Assembly (NCBI GenBank): GCA_965242565.1
Contig: OZ251457.1
Location: 2,046,001 to 2,110,000, forward strand
Direction of reading: 5' to 3'
Source of the DNA: CATQGW01 sp965242565
Lineage (GTDB): Bacteria > Chloroflexota > Dehalococcoidia > Bin125
Length of the DNA: 64,000 bases
Shown: piece after piece, positions 51,417 to 59,221 of the stretch
Position numbering within the stretch: the first letter of the stretch is position 1
How the letters are laid out: the number at the start of each line of letters is the position of its first letter
The notes under the pieces: generated by a model
Told to the model about the DNA's origin: nothing
What the model saw: only the letters and a program-made list of their open reading frames with translations
The model's database searches: none
Program-made: the position numbers and the translations under genes

Positions 51417-51884
51417 TTATCCCATCGACTCGAGCGCGGCGCGCATTTCTTCCGGCGAGATGTCGCGGATGTGCTGCTGGAACATCCAGCGTTGACCCTC
51501 CGGATCCTCAGCCCGGTAGGTGCGGTCGCCCCAGAACTGGTCGGTCGGCGGCTCCAGGATCGTGGCGCCCTCCGCCTCCGCCCGCGCGTAGTGCGCGTCC
51601 ACATCGTCGACGAAGACCGAGACGCTGCTGTGCAGATAGGGCAGCTCGCGCGGCCCACCGATGCCGACCGCCTCGCGGAACGAGGAGGCCAGCATCAGCG
51701 TGTTGCCATGCAGCACCAGCTCGGCGTGGCCGATCTGACCGTCCGGCATCGGCATCCGCATCGCCTCCTCGAAGCCGAACGCGCGGCAGAGGAACTCGAT
51801 CGCCGCCGGCGCATCGTCGTACGCCAGCGAGGGCACGATCCGCTGCATGTTGGGCGGCGGATTCTGCGCGGGTTGGTCGGACAT
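51417..51884 (-). CDS. VOC-superfamily (glyoxalase/PhnB-like) protein 2
   Basis: A 155-aa homologue of its two neighbours: IVPSLAYDDAPAAIEFLCRAFGF, GHAELVLHGN, VFVDDVDAHYARAEAEGA, DQFWGDRTYRAEDPEGQRWMF and a SPEEMRAALESMG tail. Tight packing (4-bp gaps) indicates a single transcript. Closest to protein 3 by eye, so the array probably grew by successive duplication. Confidence 0.87.
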   Translation of the reverse strand: MSDQPAQNPPPNMQRIVPSLAYDDAPAAIEFLCRAFGFEEAMRMPMPDGQIGHAELVLHGNTLMLASSFREAVGIGGPRELPYLHSSVSVFVDDVDAHYARAEAEGATILEPPTDQFWGDRTYRAEDPEGQRWMFQQHIRDISPEEMRAALESMG

Positions 51885-51888
51885 CGCG

Positions 51889-52353
51889 CTACCCCTGCTC
51901 CTCGGACATCGCCGCGGCCGCCGCTTCCATCTCCTCCGGCGAGACATCGCGGATGTGCTGGCTGAAGACCCAGTGATGGCCCTCCGGATCGACGGCGCGG
52001 TAGCTGCGGTCGCCGTAGAACTGATCGGTCGGCTCTTCGAGGATCGTCGCGCCGGCCGCCGCCGCGCGCGCGTGGTGCGCGTCGACGTCATCGACGTAGA
52101 CCATCACCTGTGCGTGGTGGCCGCTGAGCTTCTGCGGGCTGGCCTGGCCCATCTCCTCGAAGACCGAGGCCAGCATCAGCACATTGTCCTCCAGATGCAG
52201 CTCGGCGTGGCCGAGCACACCCTCGCCCATCTCCATCGTCATGCCGACCTCGAAACCGAACGCGGTCGAGAGAAACTCCACCGCCGCAGGCGCGTCGGCG
52301 TAGTTCAGGTAAGGGATGATTCGCTGGTTGCCCTCGGGCGGGTTCTGGACCAT
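51889..52353 (-). CDS. VOC-superfamily (glyoxalase/PhnB-like) protein 1
   Basis: A 154-aa protein and first of the three: IIPYLNYADAPAAVEFLSTAFGF, GHAELHLEDN, VYVDDVDAHHARAAAAGA, DQFYGDRSYRAVDPEGHHWVF. More diverged than the other two, with an acidic tail. The ATG at 52353 is preceded by GAGAGGTGC. The 123-bp upstream spacer contains a perfect DnaA-box-like TTATCCACA (52448-52456) but no gene. Confidence 0.87.
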   Translation of the reverse strand: MVQNPPEGNQRIIPYLNYADAPAAVEFLSTAFGFEVGMTMEMGEGVLGHAELHLEDNVLMLASVFEEMGQASPQKLSGHHAQVMVYVDDVDAHHARAAAAGATILEEPTDQFYGDRSYRAVDPEGHHWVFSQHIRDVSPEEMEAAAAAMSEEQG

Positions 52354-52476
52354 GGCGCACCTCTCATGATTGTGCTGGATCGCGCTGGCGTTACGTATGT
52401 TCTAAACTCTACTCGCCGCACAAGCGCAGCGCAACGCGCATTCCCCGTTATCCACAATCGGCGAGCGCCGACCGGC

Positions 52477-53769
52477 TCAGGCGAGGACGCCGGTGGTGCG
52501 GAGGTGGGCGATTTCGGCGGGGGTGTAGCCGGCGGAGGCGACGATTGCGTCGGTGTCGCGGCCGAGCGGGGGGGATGAGGTCTGCGCGGCGAGGGGGGTG
52601 GCGGTCATTTGCAGGAGCGGGCCGACCTGGCGCTGGGGGCCGGCGAGGTCGTGGTTCAGCTCCACGATCATGTGGTTGGCGGTGAGTTGCTCGTCGTTGC
52701 GCAGTTCTTCAGCGAAGCGGATGGGGCCGCAGGGGACGCCGCACTGCTCGAAGCGCGCGAGCCACTCGGCGGTGGTTTTGGCGCGCACCTGCTCTTCCAG
52801 TTCGCGCACGCGGGCCTGGCCGGCGGCGAGGCTGTCGGGGTTGGTCATGTCGAACTCGGGGTCGGCGAAGCCGAGGAAGTCGGTTTGCAGGGCTTCGCGG
52901 ACTTTGGCCCAGAGCGAGGGGGAGAGCGCGCCGATGGCGACCGCGCCGTCGCTGGTTTCCCAGCAGCGGTAGTAGATGTTGACGGAGCCCATCGCGCCGC
53001 GCTGCTGGTAGGCGTCCTGCAGTTCGGCGTAGCCCGCGCCGCGCTCGCGCAGGGCGGCGACGCTCTCCATTTTGGCCGCGGCCTGCTCGTCGGCGGCGGG
53101 CAAGTCCATCACGACGCTGCCCTGCAGCGCGAGGGCGGAGTTGAGCAGGGTGGTTTCGATCATCTGGCCCTCGCCGGTGCGCTCGCGGTGGTAGAGCGCG
53201 GCGCAGACGCCCCAGGCGATCACGATGCCGGTGGAGTAGTCGGCGACGGGCGAGGACATCGGCTGGGGCGCGCCGTTGTCGGGGTCGAACTTGCCGTCAA
53301 GCGCCATCAGTCCGGAGACGGCCTGGGCGACGATGTCGTAGCCGGGCCGGGCGGCCCAGGGGCCGCGCCGCCCGAAGGCGGTGTTGTCGACGTAGATCAG
53401 GTCGGGCTTGAGCGCGCGGAGGGTGTCGTAGTCGATGCCGAGCCGCGCGGCGACGTCGGGGCGGTAGTTGATCACGACGACGTCGATCCGGGGCACGAGT
53501 CGGTGGATGATCTGCTGTGCGGCGGGTTCGCGCAGCGCGAGGGCGAGCGAGCGCTTGCCGCGGTTGAGCGACTGGAACCATTTCGACTCGCCGGGCATGA
53601 ACTGGGAGAACTGCCGCCAGGCTTCGCCCTCGGGCGGCTCGACCTTGATCACGTCGGCGCCCATGTCGGCGAGGTTCTGGCAGCCGAACGGTCCGGCGAT
53701 GATCTGGGAGAATTCGAGGACGCGGATTCCGGCGAGCGGGCCGCTGTGGGCGTCTGAGTGATCGGTCAC
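52477..53769 (-). CDS. CaiB/BaiF family (family III) CoA-transferase
   Basis: A 430-aa enzyme. GIRVLEFSQIIAGPFGCQNLADMGADVIKVEPPEGE at the N-terminus, then NRGKRSLAL, GYDIVAQAVSGLM, the catalytic Asp177 in PVADYSTG, and TTAEWLARFEQCGVPCGPI are classical family III features. It moves CoA between an acyl-CoA and an organic acid (formyl-, succinyl- or carnitine-type substrates in known members). The GTG start at 53769 is used. Together with the ThDP lyase and crotonases it fits CoA-linked acid catabolism (inference). Confidence 0.92.
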   Translation of the reverse strand: MTDHSDAHSGPLAGIRVLEFSQIIAGPFGCQNLADMGADVIKVEPPEGEAWRQFSQFMPGESKWFQSLNRGKRSLALALREPAAQQIIHRLVPRIDVVVINYRPDVAARLGIDYDTLRALKPDLIYVDNTAFGRRGPWAARPGYDIVAQAVSGLMALDGKFDPDNGAPQPMSSPVADYSTGIVIAWGVCAALYHRERTGEGQMIETTLLNSALALQGSVVMDLPAADEQAAAKMESVAALRERGAGYAELQDAYQQRGAMGSVNIYYRCWETSDGAVAIGALSPSLWAKVREALQTDFLGFADPEFDMTNPDSLAAGQARVRELEEQVRAKTTAEWLARFEQCGVPCGPIRFAEELRNDEQLTANHMIVELNHDLAGPQRQVGPLLQMTATPLAAQTSSPPLGRDTDAIVASAGYTPAEIAHLRTTGVLA

Positions 53770-53841
53770 GATGTAGCCTCCGTTCGTACACCCTCAGGGT
53801 AAGCACCACGAGAGTATGCAGCCTCGGACCTGGATACGCCC

Positions 53842-55557
53842 ATGCGACTGCTCCCGCTCGCCGCCGCCGCGCTCGCGCTGATCATCGCGCTCGGTCTTGT
53901 CTGGACGCTGGACGGCTCCGCGCCGCCAGCTGAGCCGGCGACGCGGTTCGTGGAGGTGACCGAGCGGGCCGGGCTCGATTTCGCGCAGCACGAGGTGCGG
54001 CCGCGCGGGGAGTGCATGTTCGACGACATCCAGACCGAAGAGCGGGGCACGTTCTGCGACGCGGAGCGGATGACGGGCGGCGCGGCGGCGGGCGATTTCG
54101 ACGGCGACGGTTACGTAGACCTGGTGATTACGCGGCTCGACGATCACGATCTGCTGCTGCGCAACCGGGGCGACGGGACATTCGACGATGTGTCGCGCGA
54201 CTGGGGGCTGGACGAGTTCCGCGACGCGACCAACGGCGCGGTCTGGGGCGATATCGACAACGACGGGGATCTGGATCTGTTCATCACTGCGGTGGGCGGG
54301 CTGCGGCACTGGTTGTTCGTGAACGAGGGCGGGCGCGGCTTCGTGGAGCAGGCGATGGAGCGGGGCGCGGCGCTGGACACGGGCGACCGGCGGATCGGCT
54401 TCAGCGCCTCGTTCGGCGATTACGACGGCGACGGCTGGCTGGATTTGCACGTGACGGAGTGGCGTCCCTCGCAGTTGGTCGGCGAGGCGGCGACCGGAGT
54501 GCGGCTGCTGCGCAACCGCGGCGCGGAAGCGCCGGGCTACTTTGCGGATGTCACGATGCGGGCCGGGGTGAACATGGTCGGCGTGCGCTCGCAGACGCAG
54601 GATGTGCTGACCGAGGGGACGTTCGCGTTCGCCTCGGGTTTCGTCGATCTCGACGGCGACGGGCTGTTGGACCTGACGGTGGCTTCGGATTTCGGCACGA
54701 CGCGGTTGTTCTGGAACGACGGCGACGGCACGTTCAGCGACGGCACGGTGACTGCCTGGGTGGGCACGGCGCAGAACGCGATGGGGCTGACCTTCGGCGA
54801 TTACGACCTCGACGGCGACTTTGACTGGTTCGTGACGTCGGTGTTCCAGACGAGCGGCGGCAGCCCGGGTACCGAAGGCCCCGGTCTGCGCGACGGCAAC
54901 CGGCTGTACCGCAACGAGGGCGACCGCCGCTTCTCGGATCGGACCGACGCGGCGGGGGTGCGCAACGGCGGCTGGGGCTGGGGCGCGGCGTTTTTCGACG
55001 CGGAGAACGACGGCGATCTCGATCTGGTGATGACCAACGGGATGGAGATGATGCCCGGTCACGACGCGGATTCGATGCGCTACTGGGAGAACGACGGGGC
55101 GGGCCGATTTCAGGGGCGCAGCACGGAGGCAGGGCTGGACGATCAGGGCGACGGCAAGGGGTTGCTGACGCTCGACCTGGAGAACGACGGCGATCTGGAT
55201 GTGTTGGTGTTGAACAACGGCGGGCCGCCGCTGCTGTTCCGCAACGACAGCGTGGGAGCGGGCAACTGGCTGCGCGTCTCGACCGAGGGGGTGCGGAGCA
55301 ACCGGGGCGGGGAGGGCGCGGTGGTGACGGTGCGCGCGTCGGGCATGCCGGCGCAGGTGCGACAGGTGGGGGCGGCGTCGCATTTTCTGGGGCAGAGCGA
55401 CCCGCGTCTGCATTTCGGCGTGGGCGAGGCGGAGCGGGTCGCGGTGGAGGTGTGGTGGCCGGCGAGCGGTCTGCGCAGCCGCTATGACGGTGTTGCGGTC
55501 AATGGGTGGATTCACGTTCGTGAGGGGGATCGCGCGCCCGCTCGGATCGGCCGGTAG
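53842..55557 (+). CDS. secreted FG-GAP/VCBS repeat protein with ASPIC/UnbV domain (CRTAC1-like)
   Basis: A 571-aa exported protein. An N-terminal hydrophobic signal or anchor (RLLPLAAAALALIIALGLVW) is followed by at least six FG-GAP/calcium-loop motifs (GDFDGDGYVDLVI, GDIDNDGDLDLFI, GDYDGDGWLDL, VDLDGDGLLDLTV, GDYDLDGDFDWFV, FDAENDGDLDLVM, LDLENDGDLDVLV), a beta-propeller. The ASPIC/UnbV-type end reads NWLRVSTEG...FGVGEAERVAVEVWWPSG-like. Surface or periplasm-side location is likely; family function unknown. Divergent from the CaiB gene, with no clear ribosome site. Confidence 0.9.
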   Translation: MRLLPLAAAALALIIALGLVWTLDGSAPPAEPATRFVEVTERAGLDFAQHEVRPRGECMFDDIQTEERGTFCDAERMTGGAAAGDFDGDGYVDLVITRLDDHDLLLRNRGDGTFDDVSRDWGLDEFRDATNGAVWGDIDNDGDLDLFITAVGGLRHWLFVNEGGRGFVEQAMERGAALDTGDRRIGFSASFGDYDGDGWLDLHVTEWRPSQLVGEAATGVRLLRNRGAEAPGYFADVTMRAGVNMVGVRSQTQDVLTEGTFAFASGFVDLDGDGLLDLTVASDFGTTRLFWNDGDGTFSDGTVTAWVGTAQNAMGLTFGDYDLDGDFDWFVTSVFQTSGGSPGTEGPGLRDGNRLYRNEGDRRFSDRTDAAGVRNGGWGWGAAFFDAENDGDLDLVMTNGMEMMPGHDADSMRYWENDGAGRFQGRSTEAGLDDQGDGKGLLTLDLENDGDLDVLVLNNGGPPLLFRNDSVGAGNWLRVSTEGVRSNRGGEGAVVTVRASGMPAQVRQVGAASHFLGQSDPRLHFGVGEAERVAVEVWWPASGLRSRYDGVAVNGWIHVREGDRAPARIGR

Positions 55558-55700
55558 GGGGCGTTCGTGCAATGTCGGGGGTGATTTGGAGGTTGGGGCG
55601 CACCCCCCTCTGTATCTCCCCCCAGGATGGGGGGAGAAGGGAAGGGGGATCCCCACGATGGGGGAATGACGGAGCGGTGGTGATGGGAAGGGGCGGCGGG
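55558..55700. repeat. spacer with CTCCCCCCAGGATGGGGGGAG hairpin
   Basis: A palindrome of CCCCCC and GGGGGG arms around AGGAT sits at about 55616-55637 between convergent genes. The same element recurs three times inside the gene at 58281-58991. Confidence 0.7.
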
Positions 55701-56744
55701 TTATTCGGTGTTGAGTTGGGAGATAAGGGACATGAGGCGTTCGAGGTTTTGGAGGCGGTCGCGGACTGTTTCGCCTTCGATGCCGGCGCGGAGGGTGTTG
55801 ACGCCGGCGTCGCGGTAGACGCGGAGGCGGTCTTTGATGTCCTGCTCGTTGCCGATGCAGTTGACTTTGAGGGCGAGCTCGACGGGCACGCGGTCGCGTG
55901 CGGTGTCGCGGTCGCCCTGGATCCAGAGGCGCTGGACTTCTTTGGCGGCGTCGGCCCAGCCCTGGCGGCAGAAGGCGTCGTTGTAGAAGTTGGTTTTGGC
56001 GGAGCCCATTGCGCCGAGGGTGAAGGCGATGCCGCGGGCGTGCTGTTTGGCGGTGCGCTCTACGTCGTCGGTGAAGACGACGCCGGCGGCGACTTCGAGG
56101 TCGATGTCGTCGATTGAGCGGCCGACGCGTTCTGCGCCGGCGCGGATGTCGTCGAAGAAGACATCGGCGGTTTCGGGGATGAAGCTGGTGCCGAGCCAGC
56201 CGTCGGCGATTTCGCCGCAGATTTCGAGGCTGCGGGGGCCGAGCGAGGCGAGGTAGATGGGCGGCGGTTGGCAGGGCGGGGAGCCGGAGCGGATCGCCTT
56301 GCCCTCGCCGCCCGGGAGGGGGAGGGTGTAGTGGCGGCCCTCGTGGACGAGGCGCTCGCCGTTGCAGACTTTGCGGACGATTTCGGCGGTTTCGGCGAGG
56401 CGGCCGACGGCGCCGGCGAAGGGCACGCCGTGCCAGCCTTCGACGACCTGCGGTCCGCTGGTACCGAGGCCGAGGCGGAAGCGTCCGCCGGACATCGATT
56501 GGAGGCTCATGGCGGTCATGCCGACGAGCGCGGGGGTGCGAGTGCCACCCTGGATGATGCCGGTGCCGAGGGCGATGGTTTCGGTTTTGGCGGCGAGCCA
56601 GGCGAGCGGGGTGATGCCGTCGTAGCCCCAGGCTTCGGCGGACCAGATGCAGTCGACGCCGAGTTTTTCGGCTTCCCGAGCGTAGAGCGCGGCGCTGTCC
56701 CAGTCGTCGATGTGATCGCGGTGCAGTCCGATCGCGACTTTCAT
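55701..56744 (-). CDS. LLM-class F420-dependent oxidoreductase
   Basis: A 347-aa luciferase-like oxidoreductase: KVAIGLHRDHIDDWDSAA, IWSAEAWGYDGITPLAWLAA, IALGTGIIQGGTRTPALVGM, GRFRLGLGTSGPQVVEGWHG, and IYLASLGPRSLEICGEIADGW. These are the signatures of the F420-dependent group with a GTSGPQV loop that contacts the cofactor. Probably oxidises or reduces an alcohol, ketone or enoyl compound. It is upstream of or co-oriented with DinB-like and crotonase genes. Confidence 0.9.
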   Translation of the reverse strand: MKVAIGLHRDHIDDWDSAALYAREAEKLGVDCIWSAEAWGYDGITPLAWLAAKTETIALGTGIIQGGTRTPALVGMTAMSLQSMSGGRFRLGLGTSGPQVVEGWHGVPFAGAVGRLAETAEIVRKVCNGERLVHEGRHYTLPLPGGEGKAIRSGSPPCQPPPIYLASLGPRSLEICGEIADGWLGTSFIPETADVFFDDIRAGAERVGRSIDDIDLEVAAGVVFTDDVERTAKQHARGIAFTLGAMGSAKTNFYNDAFCRQGWADAAKEVQRLWIQGDRDTARDRVPVELALKVNCIGNEQDIKDRLRVYRDAGVNTLRAGIEGETVRDRLQNLERLMSLISQLNTE

Positions 56745-56780
56745 GATGCGCCTTTCACGTTGAGTCTTTCAGGCGGGCGG

Positions 56781-57329
56781 TCATTGCGGGTATCTGTCCT
56801 GGGCCTGGATGTCGGCGACCTGGCGGGCGTGGTCCTGGTCGTGGACGCGCTGGAAGATGAACCAGGCGCGTCCGTGTAGTGGACCGAAGAAGGGGTGGGC
56901 GACGCGGCGTTCGAGGTTGGGCGGTTCGGGCACGTTGCGGGTGAGGCCGGCGAAGGTGATGGAGTCTTCGGCGAGGGCGTTGCGCAGGTCGGGCCATTCG
57001 AGTTGGGCGTCGCGCTTTTCGGGGTCGACGGCGCCGATGGCCTGCGCTTCGGTGTTGGGTTCGCGGCCCTGGGAGAGGGCTTCGACGAGCTCGTAGGTGC
57101 GGCGCGAGCCGTCGAGCACGTGCTGGGCGACCTCGGCGATGCTCCAGTCGTCGGCGGCGGGCTTCCAGGCGGCCTGCTCGGTGGTGACGCGGGCGATCGA
57201 GTCGAGGAATTCGAGGCGTCCGGCGACGACGCGGGGCCAGAGTTCGAGCCAGCTGTATTTCTCGGCCTGGCCGAGCATGTAGCCGGAGACGCGCTGGATT
57301 TCGTCGTCGCTGATTGGTCGTTGGGGCAT
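56781..57329 (-). CDS. DinB-like (YfiT/DinB superfamily) protein
   Basis: A 182-aa four-helix-bundle protein. Metal-ligand candidates are the His of IAEVAQHVLDGS and the two of RVHDQDHARQV near the C-terminus, the usual three-histidine arrangement of DinB-type folds. Families of this fold include thiol transferases and putative metal-dependent hydrolases; the reaction cannot be read. Co-oriented with the crotonase gene upstream (26-bp gap) and the LLM gene downstream. Confidence 0.82.
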   Translation of the reverse strand: MPQRPISDDEIQRVSGYMLGQAEKYSWLELWPRVVAGRLEFLDSIARVTTEQAAWKPAADDWSIAEVAQHVLDGSRRTYELVEALSQGREPNTEAQAIGAVDPEKRDAQLEWPDLRNALAEDSITFAGLTRNVPEPPNLERRVAHPFFGPLHGRAWFIFQRVHDQDHARQVADIQAQDRYPQ

Positions 57330-57355
57330 GACGGGGCTCCTGGCTGGGTGTGGGG

Positions 57356-58174
57356 CTAGCGGCCCTGGAAGTTGGGCTCGCGCTTTTCCATGAAGGCGCG
57401 CACGCCTTCTTTGAAGTCGTCGCTGCCGAAGAGCGGCAGCAGTTGGAGGTAGATGTGGTCGACGGCGGCTTCAAAGGGCTCGTCCATGCCCAGCCGCATC
57501 ATGCGCTTGGTGGCCTGGACGGAGAGCGGGGCGTTGGCGGCGATCTCTTCGGCGAGTTCGAGGGTGATGTCCATCAGTTGGTCGTGGGGGACGACCTGAT
57601 TGACGAGCCCGGCGTCGAGCGATTCCTGGGCGTCGAGCACGCGGCCGAGGAAGGCAACTTCGGCGGCTTTGGCCCAGCCGAGCAGGCGGGGCAAAATCCA
57701 GGTGCCGCCGCTTTCGGGCAGGACGCCGCGGCGGGCGAAGACGGCGCCCATTTTGGCGCGGTCGCCGGCGATGCGGATATCGCAGAGCAGCGCCATGTCC
57801 ATGCCGTAGCCGGCGGCGGGGCCGTTGAGCGCGCAGAGCACGGGCTTGTCCATGCGATTGAGCACGACGGGCGGGGCGTCGCGCAGGTCGAAGAGCGAGT
57901 AGCCGGGAGTGGGACCGTTATCGCCGCCGCTCAGGCGGGCCTGCTGGTCGACGAGGTCGAGTCCGGCGCAGAAGCCGCGGCCGGCACCGGTGAGGATGAT
58001 CACGCGGATCTCGGGGTCGCGCTGGCACTCGATCAGGCGCTCGGAGAGGGCGGCGAGCATGGAGCCGTTGATGGCGTTGAGGCGCTCGGGGCGGTTGAGC
58101 GTGATGATGGCGATGTGTCCGCGCTGCTCGAAGAGCAGTTCATCGGTGATTGCGGGCGCTTCGACGGTGGTCAT
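57356..58174 (-). CDS. enoyl-CoA hydratase/isomerase (crotonase) family protein
   Basis: A 272-aa crotonase: TLNRPERLNAING, LTGAGRGFCAGLDL, KPVLCALNGPAAGYGMDMALLCDIRIAG, and VFARRGVLPESGGTWILPRLLG. The second block supplies the oxyanion hole. Only the Glu of PES is placed as a catalytic acid, so the protein belongs to the subgroup with a single active-site glutamate. The terminal EGVRAFMEKREPNFQGR is typical. Likely acts in fatty-acid or aromatic-acid CoA degradation. Confidence 0.92.
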   Translation of the reverse strand: MTTVEAPAITDELLFEQRGHIAIITLNRPERLNAINGSMLAALSERLIECQRDPEIRVIILTGAGRGFCAGLDLVDQQARLSGGDNGPTPGYSLFDLRDAPPVVLNRMDKPVLCALNGPAAGYGMDMALLCDIRIAGDRAKMGAVFARRGVLPESGGTWILPRLLGWAKAAEVAFLGRVLDAQESLDAGLVNQVVPHDQLMDITLELAEEIAANAPLSVQATKRMMRLGMDEPFEAAVDHIYLQLLPLFGSDDFKEGVRAFMEKREPNFQGR

Positions 58175-58280
58175 GGGCAGATTCCTCTCGACTCCGCTCC
58201 GCAGTGTACCTGCTGCCGCGCGGCGGGCACGGCGAGGCCGCCCCTGCTGGGGTGGCGTCGTTGTGCGGGGGTGGACGGGG

Positions 58281-58991
58281 CTAACCGGCGGGGAGGGGCG
58301 GGGGGTCGCGGAGGTGTCGGAGGAAGTCGGGGAAGGGGGGTTCGGGGGGGAGTTTGCCGAGGTCGCGGAGGAAGCGTCGGCGAAGGTTGTGGTAGGTGGG
58401 TTTGGGGGGCGGTTCGGAGCCCCCCTCTGTGTCTCCCCCCAGGATGGGGGGAGAAAGGGAAGGAGCTTCCGCCGCGATGGGGGGAGAAGGAGAAAGATCT
58501 TCCGCCGGGATGGGGGGAGAAGGTTGTTTGGCGCTGCGTTTGCGGGGGATGGGGAGGCGGGGGTAGGGGAGGGTGGGGGTCCACCGGAATGAGGCGCCCA
58601 GGATGGACGGGCCGGGCAGCGCGGGGCCGGGCAGGCCGCCCAGGTTGAGGCGCGCCGGCTCGCGCAGTGCGACCATGCCCAGGGCGCGGGCGATCAGGTA
58701 GACGACGGTGAGTGCGACGCGGTGCGCGGTGGTGGTCTCGGCCAGTTTGAGCAGTTGGTTTTTGACCCGGGCGCAGCCGTGCAGGGCGGCGAGCAGGTAG
58801 AGGGCGGAGAGGCGGTCGTGGTCGGACCTGGCGTGTTGGGCGAGCTGTTCGAGGCCGGCGGTGTAGAGCGGTTGGAAGATGTTGGGGTGGTCGAGGCCGG
58901 GTGCGCTGGCGGGCTCGTCGGGGTGGAAGTCGGGGAGCAGCTCGGGGCGTTGCCGATGGAGTCTTCGGAGGTGGTCGTGGTCGGGGGGCAT
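58281..58991 (-). CDS. hypothetical protein carrying an inserted DNA repeat
   Basis: A 236-aa soluble protein. Residues 1-125 are helical with HPNIFQPLYTAGLEQLAQHARSDHDRLSALYLLAALHGCARV and no recognisable family. Residues 150-195 translate three consecutive copies of the GGATGGGGGGAGA repeat as SPPIPAED, SPPIAAEA and SPPILGGD, a Pro/Ser-rich insert that keeps the frame. The C-terminal 40 residues (RRRFLRDLGKLPPEPPFPDFLRHL) look like the original end. Intergenic-type repeat DNA has been absorbed into the reading frame. Function unknown. Confidence 0.6.
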   Translation of the reverse strand: MPPDHDHLRRLHRQRPELLPDFHPDEPASAPGLDHPNIFQPLYTAGLEQLAQHARSDHDRLSALYLLAALHGCARVKNQLLKLAETTTAHRVALTVVYLIARALGMVALREPARLNLGGLPGPALPGPSILGASFRWTPTLPYPRLPIPRKRSAKQPSPPIPAEDLSPSPPIAAEAPSLSPPILGGDTEGGSEPPPKPTYHNLRRRFLRDLGKLPPEPPFPDFLRHLRDPPPLPAG

Positions 58992-59221
58992 GGGGGGGAT
59001 GGTATGCGTACGGGTGTTCTGTTGGCAAGTTTTGCGGTGAGTGGGTTTGTTGGGTGGGTTGCACTGGGGGGTGTTGGTGGGGGTTCGGGGCGGCCGACCC
59101 CCCAGTCGCTGCGCGACAGCCCCCCTGCGTAGGGGGGCGATTCGGAGGGACAGCCTCCTGCGGTGGGGGGCGATTCGGAGGGACAGCCTTCTGCGTGGGG
59201 GCGATTCTGGAGGGGCGTTGT
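58992..59221. repeat. spacer with GGGGGGCGATTCGGAGGGACAGC direct repeats
   Basis: No gene seen. The unit GGCGATTCGGAGGGACAGCC occurs twice (near 59137 and 59170), followed by a partial copy. The preceding GACCCCCCAGTC...GACAGCCCCCCTGC stretch is the inverted form. The position is just downstream of the clpC stop and upstream of the gene at 58281. Confidence 0.6.

Noticed and set aside
52448..52456. Perfect DnaA-box sequence TTATCCACA, and a near match (CTATCCACA) at 36118-36126
   Set aside because: Single isolated boxes; no cluster, AT-rich unwinding region, dnaA or dnaN nearby. Not enough for an origin.
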